Assembly (NCBI GenBank): GCA_002869015.1
Contig: PKTT01000044.1
Span: 1-41,661, forward strand
Length of the DNA: 41,661 nt
Reading direction: 5' to 3'
Source: Deltaproteobacteria bacterium
GTDB lineage: Bacteria > Desulfobacterota > Deferrisomatia > Deferrisomatales > BM512
Within the stretch, counting starts at the first letter, position 1. Each line of letters begins with the position of its first letter. Made by a program: the position numbers and the translations under genes. Shown here in pieces: positions 1-7,476 of the stretch. The notes below the pieces were generated by a model, which did not search any database, had not been told where the DNA came from, and saw only the letters and a list, made by a program, of their open reading frames with translations.

Positions 1-2
1 AG

Positions 3-8
3 TATAAT
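3..8 (+). promoter_or_regulatory. -10 box of the tRNA-Met promoter
   Basis: TATAAT lies 12 bases before the first base of the tRNA, a normal distance for a stable-RNA promoter. The -35 box would lie upstream of the window edge and cannot be seen. Confidence 0.6.
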
Positions 9-20
9 AGCGCCCCTTCC

Positions 21-97
21 GGCGGTGTAGCTCAGCTGGTCAGAGCATGCGGCTCATATCCGCAGAGTCCGGGGTTCAAGTCCCTGCACCGCCACCA
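21..97 (+). tRNA. tRNA-Met (CAU anticodon)
   Basis: A full cloverleaf can be drawn. The acceptor stem GGCGGTG (21-27) pairs with CACCGCC (87-93), the D-arm reads AGCTCAG, the anticodon stem is TGCGG/CCGCA around the loop CTCATAT, and the T-arm contains TTCAAGT. The discriminator A is followed by an encoded CCA. The anticodon is CAT. The first base pair is G-C, so this is not an initiator tRNA, which has an unpaired first position. The overall sequence looks more like elongator tRNA-Met than the lysidine-modified tRNA-Ile(CAU), but that second identity is not fully excluded. Confidence 0.93.
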
Positions 98-98
98 T

Positions 99-142
99 AA
101 AAAACGAGGCCCGTACCCAGAGATGGGGGCGGGCCTTTTTTA
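99..142. terminator. Bidirectional terminator between tRNA-Met and the hydrolase operon
   Basis: AGGCCCG (107-113) pairs with CGGGCCT (130-136). A run of T follows on the plus strand and a run of A (99-104) precedes it, so the minus strand also reads a stem followed by U-tract. It can end both the tRNA transcript and the minus-strand operon that stops at 147. Confidence 0.85.
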
Positions 143-146
143 TCTC

Positions 147-881
147 TCAAACAGAAAATTCTTCAATCCTCGCTATAAGCCTTGAAATGTCCGCACCGGT
201 GGATAACCGGTGGTCGCCGCTCTTGACTAATTCTACAGCAACGCTACCGGAGGCTATGAGTTCAGCTGCTTTTAGGGAAGTCTCCCATGGAATTCTCTCA
301 TCCGACAAACCGTGGATTAGGTGTGCGGGGCAGTTGATCTCTATAGGCGCACCTAAAAGAAGGTGCTCTCTGGATTCATCGATGAATCTCTTTGTCATTA
401 TAGTGCCGCCTCCAAGGTCTAAAATCCCCTCGCTGGAAAGCACCTCAAGCCCCTCTTTCCCAAGTTTTTTTTCGACAACGTTCACAGTGAAGTCTGCCGC
501 GCATGCGACGGTCACAACAGCCCTTGTCTTTTCAGGCAGTCTTCCGGCAACAAGAAGGGATATCCACCCTCCCATTGAGGAGCCGACCAAAATCTGCGGT
601 TCCCTGGTAAGCTCCTCGACAACCGCGAGCGCTTCATCCCGCCATTGACCAAGGGTTCCCTTTGTGAACTCCTCTATAGAGCCGCCATGCCCGGAATAGT
701 CAAAACGGATAAAAGAGCGGCCATTCTCCATCGCCCACTCCCAAAGCGCTGAGGCCTTCTCTCCAAAGCGAACTGAGGAGTAACCGCCGAAAAATACTAC
801 GCCGGGCCCATTGCCCAGAATCCTGTCAACGGTAATCTCCAGCCCATTTACAGGTAGGACGAGCCCCTTCTCTATTTTCAT
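147..881 (-). CDS. Alpha/beta hydrolase, ABHD10-like
   Basis: A 244-residue soluble alpha/beta hydrolase. The nucleophile elbow is GSSMGG near residue 102. The acid is probably the Asp in HGLSDERIP (around 194) and the base is the His in SGDHRLS (around 224), which completes a Ser-Asp-His triad. An early FFGGYSS and FDYSGHGGS resemble the ABHD10-type esterases and depalmitoylases common in proteobacteria. The family hydrolyses esters or thioesters; the substrate here is unknown. It is the last gene of a three-gene minus-strand operon, and its ATG overlaps the stop of the lipid-kinase gene by 4 bases (ATGA). Linkage to lipid and envelope genes suggests an acyl-ester substrate, but this is inference. 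There is no signal peptide, so it should be cytoplasmic. Confidence 0.85.
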   Translation of the reverse strand: MKIEKGLVLPVNGLEITVDRILGNGPGVVFFGGYSSVRFGEKASALWEWAMENGRSFIRFDYSGHGGSIEEFTKGTLGQWRDEALAVVEELTREPQILVGSSMGGWISLLVAGRLPEKTRAVVTVACAADFTVNVVEKKLGKEGLEVLSSEGILDLGGGTIMTKRFIDESREHLLLGAPIEINCPAHLIHGLSDERIPWETSLKAAELIASGSVAVELVKSGDHRLSTGADISRLIARIEEFSV

Positions 882-1744
882 TTAATTTCTCCGCAAATTA
901 CCTTCACCGGAGTCTCCTGGGTGTAGATCGTCGCTGAAAAAGCGGTCTCCATATCCCCGTCTATTTGAATGCGGCCTGTTGGACTAGTGAATGTGGCAAC
1001 TTTACCTAAGCGCCTAATCGATCTCCCCTCGCTGATTAGGCCCCCGGTCATTATGGAGATATACAGCCTAAGAAGAGCCAGACGGCCTCTCCCGGTTGCC
1101 AATACCTCAACTCCAGCCTTCTCCAAAGACGCCGCCTTCCCAAAGCGATAGGTCCCGCCATAGAAGGGCCCTCTGAGCAGCGTCAATGAACCTGCTTTAA
1201 ACTCTTCTCCATCAACCGAGATGGGGATTTCGGCAATAACCGGTTTAAAAATCCTTTGTATGAAGCTGACTGCGTAGGCAAAGCGGCCAATCAACCTCTT
1301 CAGCCTCAATCTGACAGAGTGTATTGCATCGGCGTCTGGTCCTGCCGAGATGGCTAAAAGAAATGGTTTCGTGTATTGAGGTGTCGCTATGACGCCTGGG
1401 AAGATGTTTTTTGTTTCACCCTTTTCTATGAGGTCAAGCGCGCCATCAAGCGATAGGGGTATCCCGAGGTGGCGGGGAACCAGATTAAGCGTGCCAAGTG
1501 GGAGGAAGGCCAGGATTGAGCCCTCTTCGGCTCCCTCAAGAACTTCACGCAAGGTGCCGTCGCCTCCGCAGGCCACAAGCACCTTCTCTCTTTGGGAGAG
1601 GATTCGGGCGAGTCGCACGCCATCCCCGGCGGTTTCAGTGAAGTGTAAAGTAGCTTCTGGGAAACGCTCTCTGATTCGAGCTACCAGCCTCGCTGAAAAT
1701 GAGCCTGCTTTTGGATTTATGATAAATGAAATTTGCCGGTTCAC
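878..1744 (-). CDS. Diacylglycerol kinase-like lipid kinase (DagK/YegS family)
   Basis: This 288-residue protein has the N-terminal INPKAGS motif and the nucleotide-binding ACGGDGT motif near residue 60, which mark the DAGK catalytic domain shared by DagK, YegS and sphingosine kinases. The C-terminal half is the expected beta-sandwich region, ending in a conserved IDGDME segment. The family phosphorylates diacylglycerol or a related lipid with ATP at the inner membrane face; the exact lipid cannot be told from sequence. The start is GTG at 1744, chosen because it puts the first beta strand (QISFIINPKAG) at the usual place; no strong ribosome site precedes it. It lies 6 bases after the sulfatase-fold gene and overlaps the hydrolase gene, so translation is probably coupled. 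Confidence 0.85.
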   Translation of the reverse strand: MNRQISFIINPKAGSFSARLVARIRERFPEATLHFTETAGDGVRLARILSQREKVLVACGGDGTLREVLEGAEEGSILAFLPLGTLNLVPRHLGIPLSLDGALDLIEKGETKNIFPGVIATPQYTKPFLLAISAGPDADAIHSVRLRLKRLIGRFAYAVSFIQRIFKPVIAEIPISVDGEEFKAGSLTLLRGPFYGGTYRFGKAASLEKAGVEVLATGRGRLALLRLYISIMTGGLISEGRSIRRLGKVATFTSPTGRIQIDGDMETAFSATIYTQETPVKVICGEIK

Positions 1745-1750
1745 TTGTCG

Positions 1751-3604
1751 CTACTTTTCAAAAAAGAGGCTCATCTGCTTTAGGGCTGATAAGAGCACTT
1801 CATTTGCGCGCTGGGGCTTTTCGCCGGGTTGATAGTTCCCATCTCTATATTCCAGCTCACCGGATGGTAGAGAGACAATGGTCCAGTCATCCCCTATAAG
1901 GCCATATGATCCCCAGGAGCCCACAAATAAAAATGCCCGCGCTTCGTCACCGAAGAGGCTGGCACCATTTGAATATTTTTCTTCTTGAGCTTCAAACCCC
2001 AATACTTCGCTCATGAGGGTGGGGGCCAGATCAACATGTGAGGTTCTGCGCGTTATCTTGTCAGGGCCTTTGCCTGGCCAGTGGAGGATAAAGGGGACCC
2101 TTGTCTGCCATGGCGAAAAACTCGAATTGTGGCCCCAAAAGGAGAGACCGTTGTCGTTGAATTCCTCACCGTGGTCGCCGGTTATGACTATTACGGTTTT
2201 TTCCAGGAGTCCCTTGGCCTTAACTTCATCCAGTACCTCTCCAACCAGTGAATCGACGAAATGGTAGGAGTTTTTAAGTTTGTTCTTCAATGGCAGCGGG
2301 TCTGTATCAGCATCAAGGGCCAGGTGGTTAACCTCTTCGGCGTAGGGCGTGAAGGGAGCGGGGTAACCATCGGGGATGGCGTAGGAGTGTGGCGAGTCGT
2401 AAAAGATCAGGGAGAAGAAAGGGCTTGCATCATCCTTCGCCAAAAAACCTTTGAATTTCTCAGTTATCCTAAGATCTCGAGATACCGCATTCGCACCTTC
2501 CGTTGTTACATCAAGCTCTTCGCGGATGGAGTTAAAGATTGTTCTGTCGAATTCCGGGCTGTCCAACTGCGCGCTTGAAAAGATTCCAAAGCGGTACCCA
2601 AGGTTAGCTGCCTCCTCAACAAGAACCGCGCCCTTACCCTCGGCGAGGGCGGCGTGCCAGTAATTTGAATTTATTCCGTAAAAAAGTCCGAATGTGCCAA
2701 AGCGGGTTGCGTTGCCGCTGCTGTAATGGTTGGTGAAGTTGAGAGCCCCCTCGCTAAATTTCCAAATATTGGGTGTTACCTCAGGCGCGAGCCCATCCTC
2801 TCTCCACCCATCAAGCATTATCACGAGGATATTCTTTTCTGGGGCTTCTCCGTTGTGGATGAGCGGAGAGGCTGGGTAGGCAAGATTCCCCTTAAGCTTA
2901 ACCTTGGCGGAGCCCTCTGCCTTAGCGGTTTCGACGCCAAGTTTTCGTAGGAACCGCTTTGATGTCAGCGGCATATAAGCCGGGAAGTACCTAACCTGGC
3001 TGACCACCGGCGTATAGGCTTTGGCGTCAGCCCAGGCGTGTATTGAGTTTGCTCCGACGAGGGTGGCGAAGAGGGATATAAGGACCAATTTATTCTTTGC
3101 GGGTCGCCCTTTGGTCAACCAGATCCAGGTGGCGCCACCTCCCTCAACCAAGAGCAGCCCAAGTAGCGCCGCAGCAATAGTCAGCCAGGTATTAGAGGAG
3201 ATAGGCAGCGTTTCAGAGGCCGCGCCGCCTGTCAAAAGTTCCCATACCATTGCGTTTAGATGAAACCGATATAGACGAAACACCTCTGTATCGACGAGGA
3301 GGGTGAAACATATGGCGATATTTATGACTACTGCGATTGTCGTAACTATGCTGCGGCTGGGCCAGATAAGGGCAAAGAGAGCTGGGAGTATCGTTGCTAT
3401 GATAACGATTGAAAAGGCGTGCGCAGGCACTGATAAGACGAAGAAAGTCCTTGCCAGCGGGCCGCTTATCTCTGGAATCGATGAGGCATATCTAAGAAGC
3501 AAAAGGGCGACAACCGCGACATTGAATAGAGCGAATCTGACTAACCAGGAGAGTACCCTTTTGCGGGGGGTCGGTATGAAAAGGTTGTCTTTGGGCGGTG
3601 TCAT
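1751..3604 (-). CDS. YejM/PbgA-like inner-membrane protein with sulfatase-fold domain
   Basis: A 617-residue protein with about five hydrophobic segments in residues 15-175, followed by a periplasmic alkaline-phosphatase/sulfatase-fold domain. The domain shows ILVIMLDGWRED (first metal Asp), the Thr in GNATRFGTFGLFYG, ITGDHGEEF, and WGHNSSFSPW. NIWKFSEGALNFTNHYSSGN and FSSAQLDSPEFDRTIF closely recall E. coli YejM (PbgA/LapC), which senses lipopolysaccharide and controls LpxC turnover. YejM itself is not an active sulfatase; here the metal-site residues look intact, so catalysis such as phosphoglycerol or phosphoethanolamine transfer remains possible. The start is ATG at 3604 behind GGAGG. It heads the operon with a lipid kinase and a hydrolase, consistent with an envelope-lipid role. 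Confidence 0.8.
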   Translation of the reverse strand: MTPPKDNLFIPTPRKRVLSWLVRFALFNVAVVALLLLRYASSIPEISGPLARTFFVLSVPAHAFSIVIIATILPALFALIWPSRSIVTTIAVVINIAICFTLLVDTEVFRLYRFHLNAMVWELLTGGAASETLPISSNTWLTIAAALLGLLLVEGGGATWIWLTKGRPAKNKLVLISLFATLVGANSIHAWADAKAYTPVVSQVRYFPAYMPLTSKRFLRKLGVETAKAEGSAKVKLKGNLAYPASPLIHNGEAPEKNILVIMLDGWREDGLAPEVTPNIWKFSEGALNFTNHYSSGNATRFGTFGLFYGINSNYWHAALAEGKGAVLVEEAANLGYRFGIFSSAQLDSPEFDRTIFNSIREELDVTTEGANAVSRDLRITEKFKGFLAKDDASPFFSLIFYDSPHSYAIPDGYPAPFTPYAEEVNHLALDADTDPLPLKNKLKNSYHFVDSLVGEVLDEVKAKGLLEKTVIVITGDHGEEFNDNGLSFWGHNSSFSPWQTRVPFILHWPGKGPDKITRRTSHVDLAPTLMSEVLGFEAQEEKYSNGASLFGDEARAFLFVGSWGSYGLIGDDWTIVSLPSGELEYRDGNYQPGEKPQRANEVLLSALKQMSLFFEK

Positions 3605-3710
3605 CTATCCTCCATGGTTAAGGGTAAAAACTACCACAAAGAAGAGCTCTTATGAAAGCAGCGCGATAAAAGTATAATTCTGGTATAAGAAGTGGGAGGG
3701 AGGTCCTTAT
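3605..3710. promoter_or_regulatory. Divergent promoter region between the sulfatase-fold operon and the yihY operon
   Basis: This 106-base gap separates two divergent operons and must hold both promoters. On the plus strand a TATAAT sits at 3673-3678, about 38 bases before the yihY start, with only a weak -35 match (TTATGA near 3650). A GGGAGGGAGGT ribosome site follows at about 3692. No convincing minus-strand promoter could be picked out. Confidence 0.4.
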
Positions 3711-4940
3711 ATGAAAGCCAAAAAGAGAGTCGACGAATTCGTATGGAGAGATGAAAAGTCAGGCTTTTTAGGGGAAGGGTTGCGGCTTTTAGCTGTTTCA
3801 ATCTGGAAATTTCGCCGTGACGACGGAACTCTTCGCGCTTCCGCGCTTACATACACTACCGCGCTTAGTATCGTCCCATTCCTCGCCATAACTTTTTCCA
3901 TGCTCAAAGGGCTTGGGGTGCAAAAGCGACTTGAACCCAAACTCCTTGAATTCTTTGCCTCCGGTCATCAGGAGGTCGGCACGAAGATAATGGAGTACGT
4001 TGACCGTACCAATGTTGGTGCTTTAGGCGTGGTTGGGCTAATAGCGCTTATCCTCACCGCGATCTCGCTTTTGGGAAGCGTGGAGCGCTCATTCAATACT
4101 ATCTGGGGGGTCGATAAGGGCCGCACTGCTTTGAGAAAAGTGACGGACTATACCGCCCTCATGCTTGGCTGCCCTGTGCTCTTGTTGCTCTCCACCTCCA
4201 TCTCAACAACGGGGCAGATACAAAAATACCTTCCCGATGAGGTTGCCAGCAGGGCGCTGCCAATCCTCTTTGCTTTAATACCCTTCCTGGCAAAGGGTAT
4301 AGCCTTTGCTGCAATGTATTTGATAATGCCCAATCGCCGAGTGTCCTTTAAAGCGGCGATCATCGGAGGGATAGTTGCAGGGCTTGGATGGCAGGCTACC
4401 GAGTGGATATATATTCGCTTTCAGGTCGGGGTGACCAAGTATAATGCTATTTATGGCGCCATGGCCCAGTTGCCGCTATTTCTGGTGTGGATGTACCTTG
4501 GGTGGTGCATAATTCTAATTGGTGCTCAGGTGGCATGCATACTTGAGCTGCCCGGCAGAGGGCGCGCGCTTAAGGCAAGACTTTATGCATGGATGCCCCG
4601 TCCGGGCATCTTCTTGCCGGTTTTGCGTGAAGTAGGACGATGCTTTGAAAGTGGCACACAGCCATTTAGCATTGCCGACCTTGCCGGTGAGACTGGCATC
4701 TCCACCGACATCCTGGGGTCTATCTGCGAAAACCTTTCCGAAGCGGGATATATATCGTTAACCGACGAAAATCCTCCGCGCATACTCCCATCTATCTCCC
4801 CCTCCAAGGTGAGCATGGGCGACCTTGTATCTGGCCTTGCCGCGATTGAGGGACAGAAGGGCTATGTGGATCAATTTATGGAGGAGCTGTCCAGCTCTAT
4901 TGGGCAGGTAACTTGGGCTGAGTGGTCGCAGAAGGATTGA
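3711..4940 (+). CDS. YihY/BrkB-family inner-membrane protein with C-terminal winged helix
   Basis: A 409-residue protein. Residues of about 30-285 form the YihY (formerly RNase BN/BrkB) membrane domain with roughly six hydrophobic segments. Typical features are the early RASALTYTTALSIVPFLAI, SFNTIWGV, and the late WQATEWIYIRF followed by YGAMAQLPLFLVWMYLGW. Family function is not settled; despite the old name it is not a ribonuclease. About 120 C-terminal residues form an extra soluble domain, with IADLAGETGISTDILGSICE resembling a winged-helix, Rrf2-like fold, as seen in many deltaproteobacterial members. The start is ATG 3711, with a strong GGGAGGGAGGT in front. Its TGA overlaps the ATG of the downstream HAD gene (TGATG). 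Confidence 0.85.
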   Translation: MKAKKRVDEFVWRDEKSGFLGEGLRLLAVSIWKFRRDDGTLRASALTYTTALSIVPFLAITFSMLKGLGVQKRLEPKLLEFFASGHQEVGTKIMEYVDRTNVGALGVVGLIALILTAISLLGSVERSFNTIWGVDKGRTALRKVTDYTALMLGCPVLLLLSTSISTTGQIQKYLPDEVASRALPILFALIPFLAKGIAFAAMYLIMPNRRVSFKAAIIGGIVAGLGWQATEWIYIRFQVGVTKYNAIYGAMAQLPLFLVWMYLGWCIILIGAQVACILELPGRGRALKARLYAWMPRPGIFLPVLREVGRCFESGTQPFSIADLAGETGISTDILGSICENLSEAGYISLTDENPPRILPSISPSKVSMGDLVSGLAAIEGQKGYVDQFMEELSSSIGQVTWAEWSQKD

Positions 4941-5584
4941 TGGATTTGGACCCGACCTGGCTGATTGACTGCGACAACACCCTCTACCCCGCCGATAACA
5001 GGCTTTTCGACAATGTCAACGCGCTCATCATTGAGTATATGCGAGACCTGGTCGGGATACCGGAGGATGAGGTAGAGCCACTAAGGCTTGGATATTGGCA
5101 GACCTACGGAGTCACACTCGGCGGCCTTATGGCTGATTTCAATGTGGACCCCGAGCACTATCTGGCTTATGTGCACGACGTGCCGCTTTCGGATTATCTC
5201 TCACCTGACCCCGGCCTATTGGCGGCTCTTGAAAGGCTTCCGGGGCGAAAGGTGATCTTTACCAACGCAACCGAGGAGCATGCCAGGGGGGTCATGAATA
5301 TTATTGGCATGAGCGAGGTGGTGGAGAGGGTATATGACATTAGAGATTTTAACTACATCCCCAAACCCAAGCGCTATGCTTATGAGAGGGTTTTGGAGGG
5401 AGAGGGCGTTTCTGCTGAAAGGTGCTGGTTTGTTGAGGATTCAGAGGATAATCTTATAACTGGTAAGGAAATGGGGATGACCACTATCCTCGTGGGAAAA
5501 AGCCCTGTTGCCGGGCATCACCATATAAAGATGATCCATGACCTGCCATCGCTCTACGAGCGGCTGTCAGCCGATAAACTCTAA
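4940..5584 (+). CDS. HAD-superfamily pyrimidine 5'-nucleotidase
   Basis: A 214-residue HAD phosphatase of the Sdt1/Phm8-like pyrimidine 5'-nucleotidase group. The catalytic motif I is WLIDCDNTLYPAD, with Asp10 and Asp12; motif II is VIFTNATEEHA; motif III is the Lys of IPKPKRYAY; motif IV is FVEDSEDN. The helical cap lies between motifs I and II. The family removes the phosphate from UMP, CMP or similar monophosphates. The open frame extends upstream to GTG 4922, but ATG 4940 is preferred because it forms the TGATG overlap with yihY, has GAAGGA just upstream, and puts motif I at the usual distance. Its TAA overlaps the stop of the convergent flavodoxin-like gene. Confidence 0.82.
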   Translation: MDLDPTWLIDCDNTLYPADNRLFDNVNALIIEYMRDLVGIPEDEVEPLRLGYWQTYGVTLGGLMADFNVDPEHYLAYVHDVPLSDYLSPDPGLLAALERLPGRKVIFTNATEEHARGVMNIIGMSEVVERVYDIRDFNYIPKPKRYAYERVLEGEGVSAERCWFVEDSEDNLITGKEMGMTTILVGKSPVAGHHHIKMIHDLPSLYERLSADKL

Positions 5585-6075
5585 CCGAACCACCTCCTCA
5601 ATTTTAGACGTAAAATCATGGTTGCAAGGCCCCTGTCAACGCTTCTCCTGCGAAACGTTTCCCCGCCAAGCACTTGAATCCGTGCCCGCCTAAGTTTTCT
5701 TAAATAGCCCTCAAGGTAACGGGCCTCGTCCCACCCACCGCAGGTGACTATTAAAGCTGTTGGCGGAAAGCGATTCGCCTCCCTCTTTATTAAATAATTT
5801 ATCAGGGGGTGGGCGAAGGTCCATTTGGGGAAGATGAGCAGGAGGGCGTCAAAGTCTTCGAATTTCGCCTCCACCTTAAGAGCAGGCAGTGATATCCCGG
5901 GTATAAAGGAGAGGAGAAGGTTTAAAATGTAGGGTAGGGAGTACTTCGCACGGATGGCCTCAACCCGGACCTTGTGCCCCGACGCTTCCAAGTGACCTCT
6001 GGCCATTCTTCCCAGCTTTGCCGAAACTCCCGTCAGGGAGTGCTGGAGTATCAGAACCCTCTTATAGGCAGCCAT
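5581..6075 (-). CDS. Flavodoxin-like / NAD(P)H-oxidoreductase-fold protein
   Basis: A 164-residue protein with a flavodoxin-type alpha/beta pattern: a first strand and loop KRVLILQHSLTGVSAKL, where a flavin phosphate loop would be expected, then LLLIFPKWTFAHP and ALIVTCGGWDEARYLEGY near the flavin-ring positions. No exact family is recognised. It could bind FMN, but the phosphate loop is poor in the Ser/Thr residues of classical flavodoxins. The C-terminus is very basic. The only ATG, at 6075, lies 14 bases inside the end of the Nudix gene, so translation is probably coupled. It is the last gene of the ubiX-Nudix operon; an FMN-linked role beside a flavin prenyltransferase is only a suggestion. 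Confidence 0.55.
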   Translation of the reverse strand: MAAYKRVLILQHSLTGVSAKLGRMARGHLEASGHKVRVEAIRAKYSLPYILNLLLSFIPGISLPALKVEAKFEDFDALLLIFPKWTFAHPLINYLIKREANRFPPTALIVTCGGWDEARYLEGYLRKLRRARIQVLGGETFRRRSVDRGLATMILRLKLRRWFG

Positions 6076-6619
6076 TTTTTCTTGAGTAAAGGGTCAGCCA
6101 GTGAAAGGCGGTGAGCATCATCGAGTGGGATATCTCTCCACTCAATACGAGTTGGTCCAGGGAGTCAAGCGGGTGCAGCTCTACTTTCAAGTCCTCTCCA
6201 TGGTCCTGGGCTAATTCGGCGGTTAGCTCGGCATCCAGCACGAGATAGGTGTGGAGTGCGTTGTTCTGTATCGCGGGCTGCGCGTCCACCGTTCCTATAT
6301 GATGAACGCGTTCGGAGGAGTAGCCCGTCTCCTCCAAAAGCTCTCTTACGGCTGCTGTGCCGGCTTTCTCTCCGGGGTCGACTACTCCCCCCGGAATCTC
6401 AAGGGTATCGCGGGAGATGCCGTGCCGGTATTGCCTCACGAAAATCATCTCGCGCTTTGGGGTAATCGCGATAACGTTGACCCAGTCACAAAGGTCCATG
6501 ACGTAGGCATCAAATTCATGGTCGTTTCGCGGGTTTACCACACGCTCACGCTTCATAGTAAAAAGCGGTGTCTTTGCCACTATATCCGAAGAGAGCTTTT
6601 TCCAGTTGCCCGATGACAT
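6062..6619 (-). CDS. Nudix hydrolase, ADP-ribose pyrophosphatase-like
   Basis: A 185-residue Nudix protein. The Nudix box runs GGVVDPGEKAGTAAVRELLE followed by ETG (around residues 96-118), with the REUXEE core intact for divalent-metal binding. The preceding FVRQYRHGISRDTLEIPGG is typical of ADP-ribose or sugar-nucleotide pyrophosphatases of the NudF type. The likely reaction is cleavage of a nucleoside diphosphate linked to another group; the substrate is not certain. ATG 6619 is chosen because it forms TGATG with the ubiX stop and has GGAGGG 8 bases upstream; a TTG at 6622 is the alternative. It sits between ubiX and the flavodoxin-like gene with overlaps at both ends. Confidence 0.85.
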   Translation of the reverse strand: MSSGNWKKLSSDIVAKTPLFTMKRERVVNPRNDHEFDAYVMDLCDWVNVIAITPKREMIFVRQYRHGISRDTLEIPGGVVDPGEKAGTAAVRELLEETGYSSERVHHIGTVDAQPAIQNNALHTYLVLDAELTAELAQDHGEDLKVELHPLDSLDQLVLSGEISHSMMLTAFHWLTLYSRKNGCL

Positions 6620-7182
6620 CAAGAGCCCTCCCAGCGTTTAAAGAGATTATGCTCAACCTTTAACGCGTCAAGGAGCCTCCCGACGGTGTGGTCAACCATC
6701 TCCTCTACGCTTTTGGGCCTATGGTAGAAAGTCATCATAGGGGGGATTATGCGAGCGCCTATCTCAGATGCTTCAAACATAAGTTTCAGGTGCCCGCGGT
6801 GGAGCGGCGTTTCCCTCGGAGATAGTATGAGGGGTCTGCCTTCCTTTACGGTAACGTCAGCCGCGCGGGTTAGGAGGTTTGCGTTATATGAGTTGGCGAT
6901 TGCGGAGAGCGCCTTAATGGAGCAGGGGACGACCGCCATGCCCTCGACAAGGAAGGAGCCGCTAGCAATAGATGCGGCGATGTCCTCAATCGGGTAGCAA
7001 ATATCGGCAAGGGCTTTAACTTCTTCTACCGTGAGAGGTGTCTCCAAAGCGATGTTCATCTTAGCGCCGTCGCTCAAGACTAGGTGCGTCTCAATTTCCG
7101 GGTCTTTTTTAAGCTCCTCAAGTAGCCTGACGCCAATAATTGCCCCGGAGGCCCCGGTCATTCCAACTATAAATCTTCTCAT
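6619..7182 (-). CDS. ubiX: Flavin prenyltransferase UbiX
   Basis: A 187-residue protein of normal length for UbiX. It opens with the Rossmann-like FIVGMTGASGAIIGVRLLEE, has LVLSDGAKMNIALE, VVPCSIKALSAIANS, and ends the core with RPLILSPRETPLHRGHLK and PPMMTFYHRP. UbiX joins dimethylallyl phosphate to FMN, making the prenylated flavin used by UbiD-type decarboxylases in ubiquinone synthesis or aromatic-acid metabolism. No ubiD is in this window, so the client enzyme must be elsewhere. It starts with ATG at 7182 behind a GGAGC-like site and heads a three-gene minus-strand operon, divergent from the trp operon. Confidence 0.92.
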   Translation of the reverse strand: MRRFIVGMTGASGAIIGVRLLEELKKDPEIETHLVLSDGAKMNIALETPLTVEEVKALADICYPIEDIAASIASGSFLVEGMAVVPCSIKALSAIANSYNANLLTRAADVTVKEGRPLILSPRETPLHRGHLKLMFEASEIGARIIPPMMTFYHRPKSVEEMVDHTVGRLLDALKVEHNLFKRWEGS

Positions 7183-7274
7183 AGAAAGCTCCGCTCAAGC
7201 TTTTGAAATACTTAAATCCAATATAACATGAAAGGTTGAAGTTGCGCCCCTATAACAGCAAAGTTCATTTGTTC

Positions 7275-7303
7275 TTGACGGAAGATTGTGGCTTTGTTAG
7301 CTT
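7275..7303 (+). promoter_or_regulatory. Promoter of the trp operon
   Basis: TTGACG (7275-7280) and TAGCTT (7298-7303) are separated by 17 bases. The -35 is one base from consensus; the -10 is weak. It would start transcription near 7310, about 28 bases before the leader peptide and 220 bases before trpE. No palindrome like the E. coli TrpR operator was seen here. The 92 bases between ubiX and this promoter hold an AT-rich stretch (7208-7230) that may contain the minus-strand ubiX promoter. Confidence 0.55.
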
Positions 7304-7337
7304 CGCCTTAGATTAAAGTGCGCGAAACGGAGAAAAG

Positions 7338-7388
7338 ATGCTTACACGCATTTCCGACAACTGGCTGTGGTGGTGGACCTGGAGATAG
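7338..7388 (+). CDS. trpL: trp leader peptide, five Trp codons in 16 residues
   Basis: A short open frame encodes M-L-T-R-I-S-D-N-W-L-W-W-W-T-W-R and stops at TAG 7386-7388. GGAG at 7329-7332 gives a ribosome site about 5 bases before the ATG. Five of 16 codons are TGG, three of them consecutive, against two in E. coli trpL. It lies upstream of a terminator and trpE, so it is a transcription-attenuation leader: when charged tRNA-Trp is scarce the ribosome stalls on the Trp codons and changes the folding of the RNA behind it. It is too short for ordinary gene finders and would usually be missed. Confidence 0.93.
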   Translation: MLTRISDNWLWWWTWR

Positions 7389-7476
7389 GGCCAACCGCAG
7401 TCGTGCACCTTTGAATCGACCACGCGGGCGGCCCTTATGAGCCGCCCGTGGCCGTTTATAAAACTGAGGCCCCGGG
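7365..7476 (+). promoter_or_regulatory. trp attenuator: competing leader RNA hairpins
   Basis: Alternative pairings are visible. (a) 7365-7373, inside the Trp codons, can pair with 7392-7400 (8 of 9). (b) 7387-7398 can pair with 7424-7435 (10 of 12). (c) 7420-7432 can pair with 7441-7451 (11 pairs with a two-base bulge). (d) 7445-7453 can pair with 7468-7476 (8 of 9). Pairings b and c exclude each other, as do c and d, and d excludes the terminator. Stalling on Trp codons would block (a), allow (b), prevent (c) and allow (d), which is antitermination. A ribosome reaching the stop codon would cover 7387-7400, favouring (c) and termination. The pairings are seen; the mechanism is inferred. Confidence 0.75.

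Noticed and set aside
21-97. Initiator tRNA or tRNA-Ile(CAU) identity
   Set aside because: The first acceptor pair is intact, excluding initiator tRNA; the arms look more like elongator Met, although Ile2 cannot be completely excluded by eye.
7183-7274. A TrpR-type operator upstream of the trp promoter
   Set aside because: No palindrome close to the known TrpR box could be found; the leader peptide and attenuator are enough to explain regulation.
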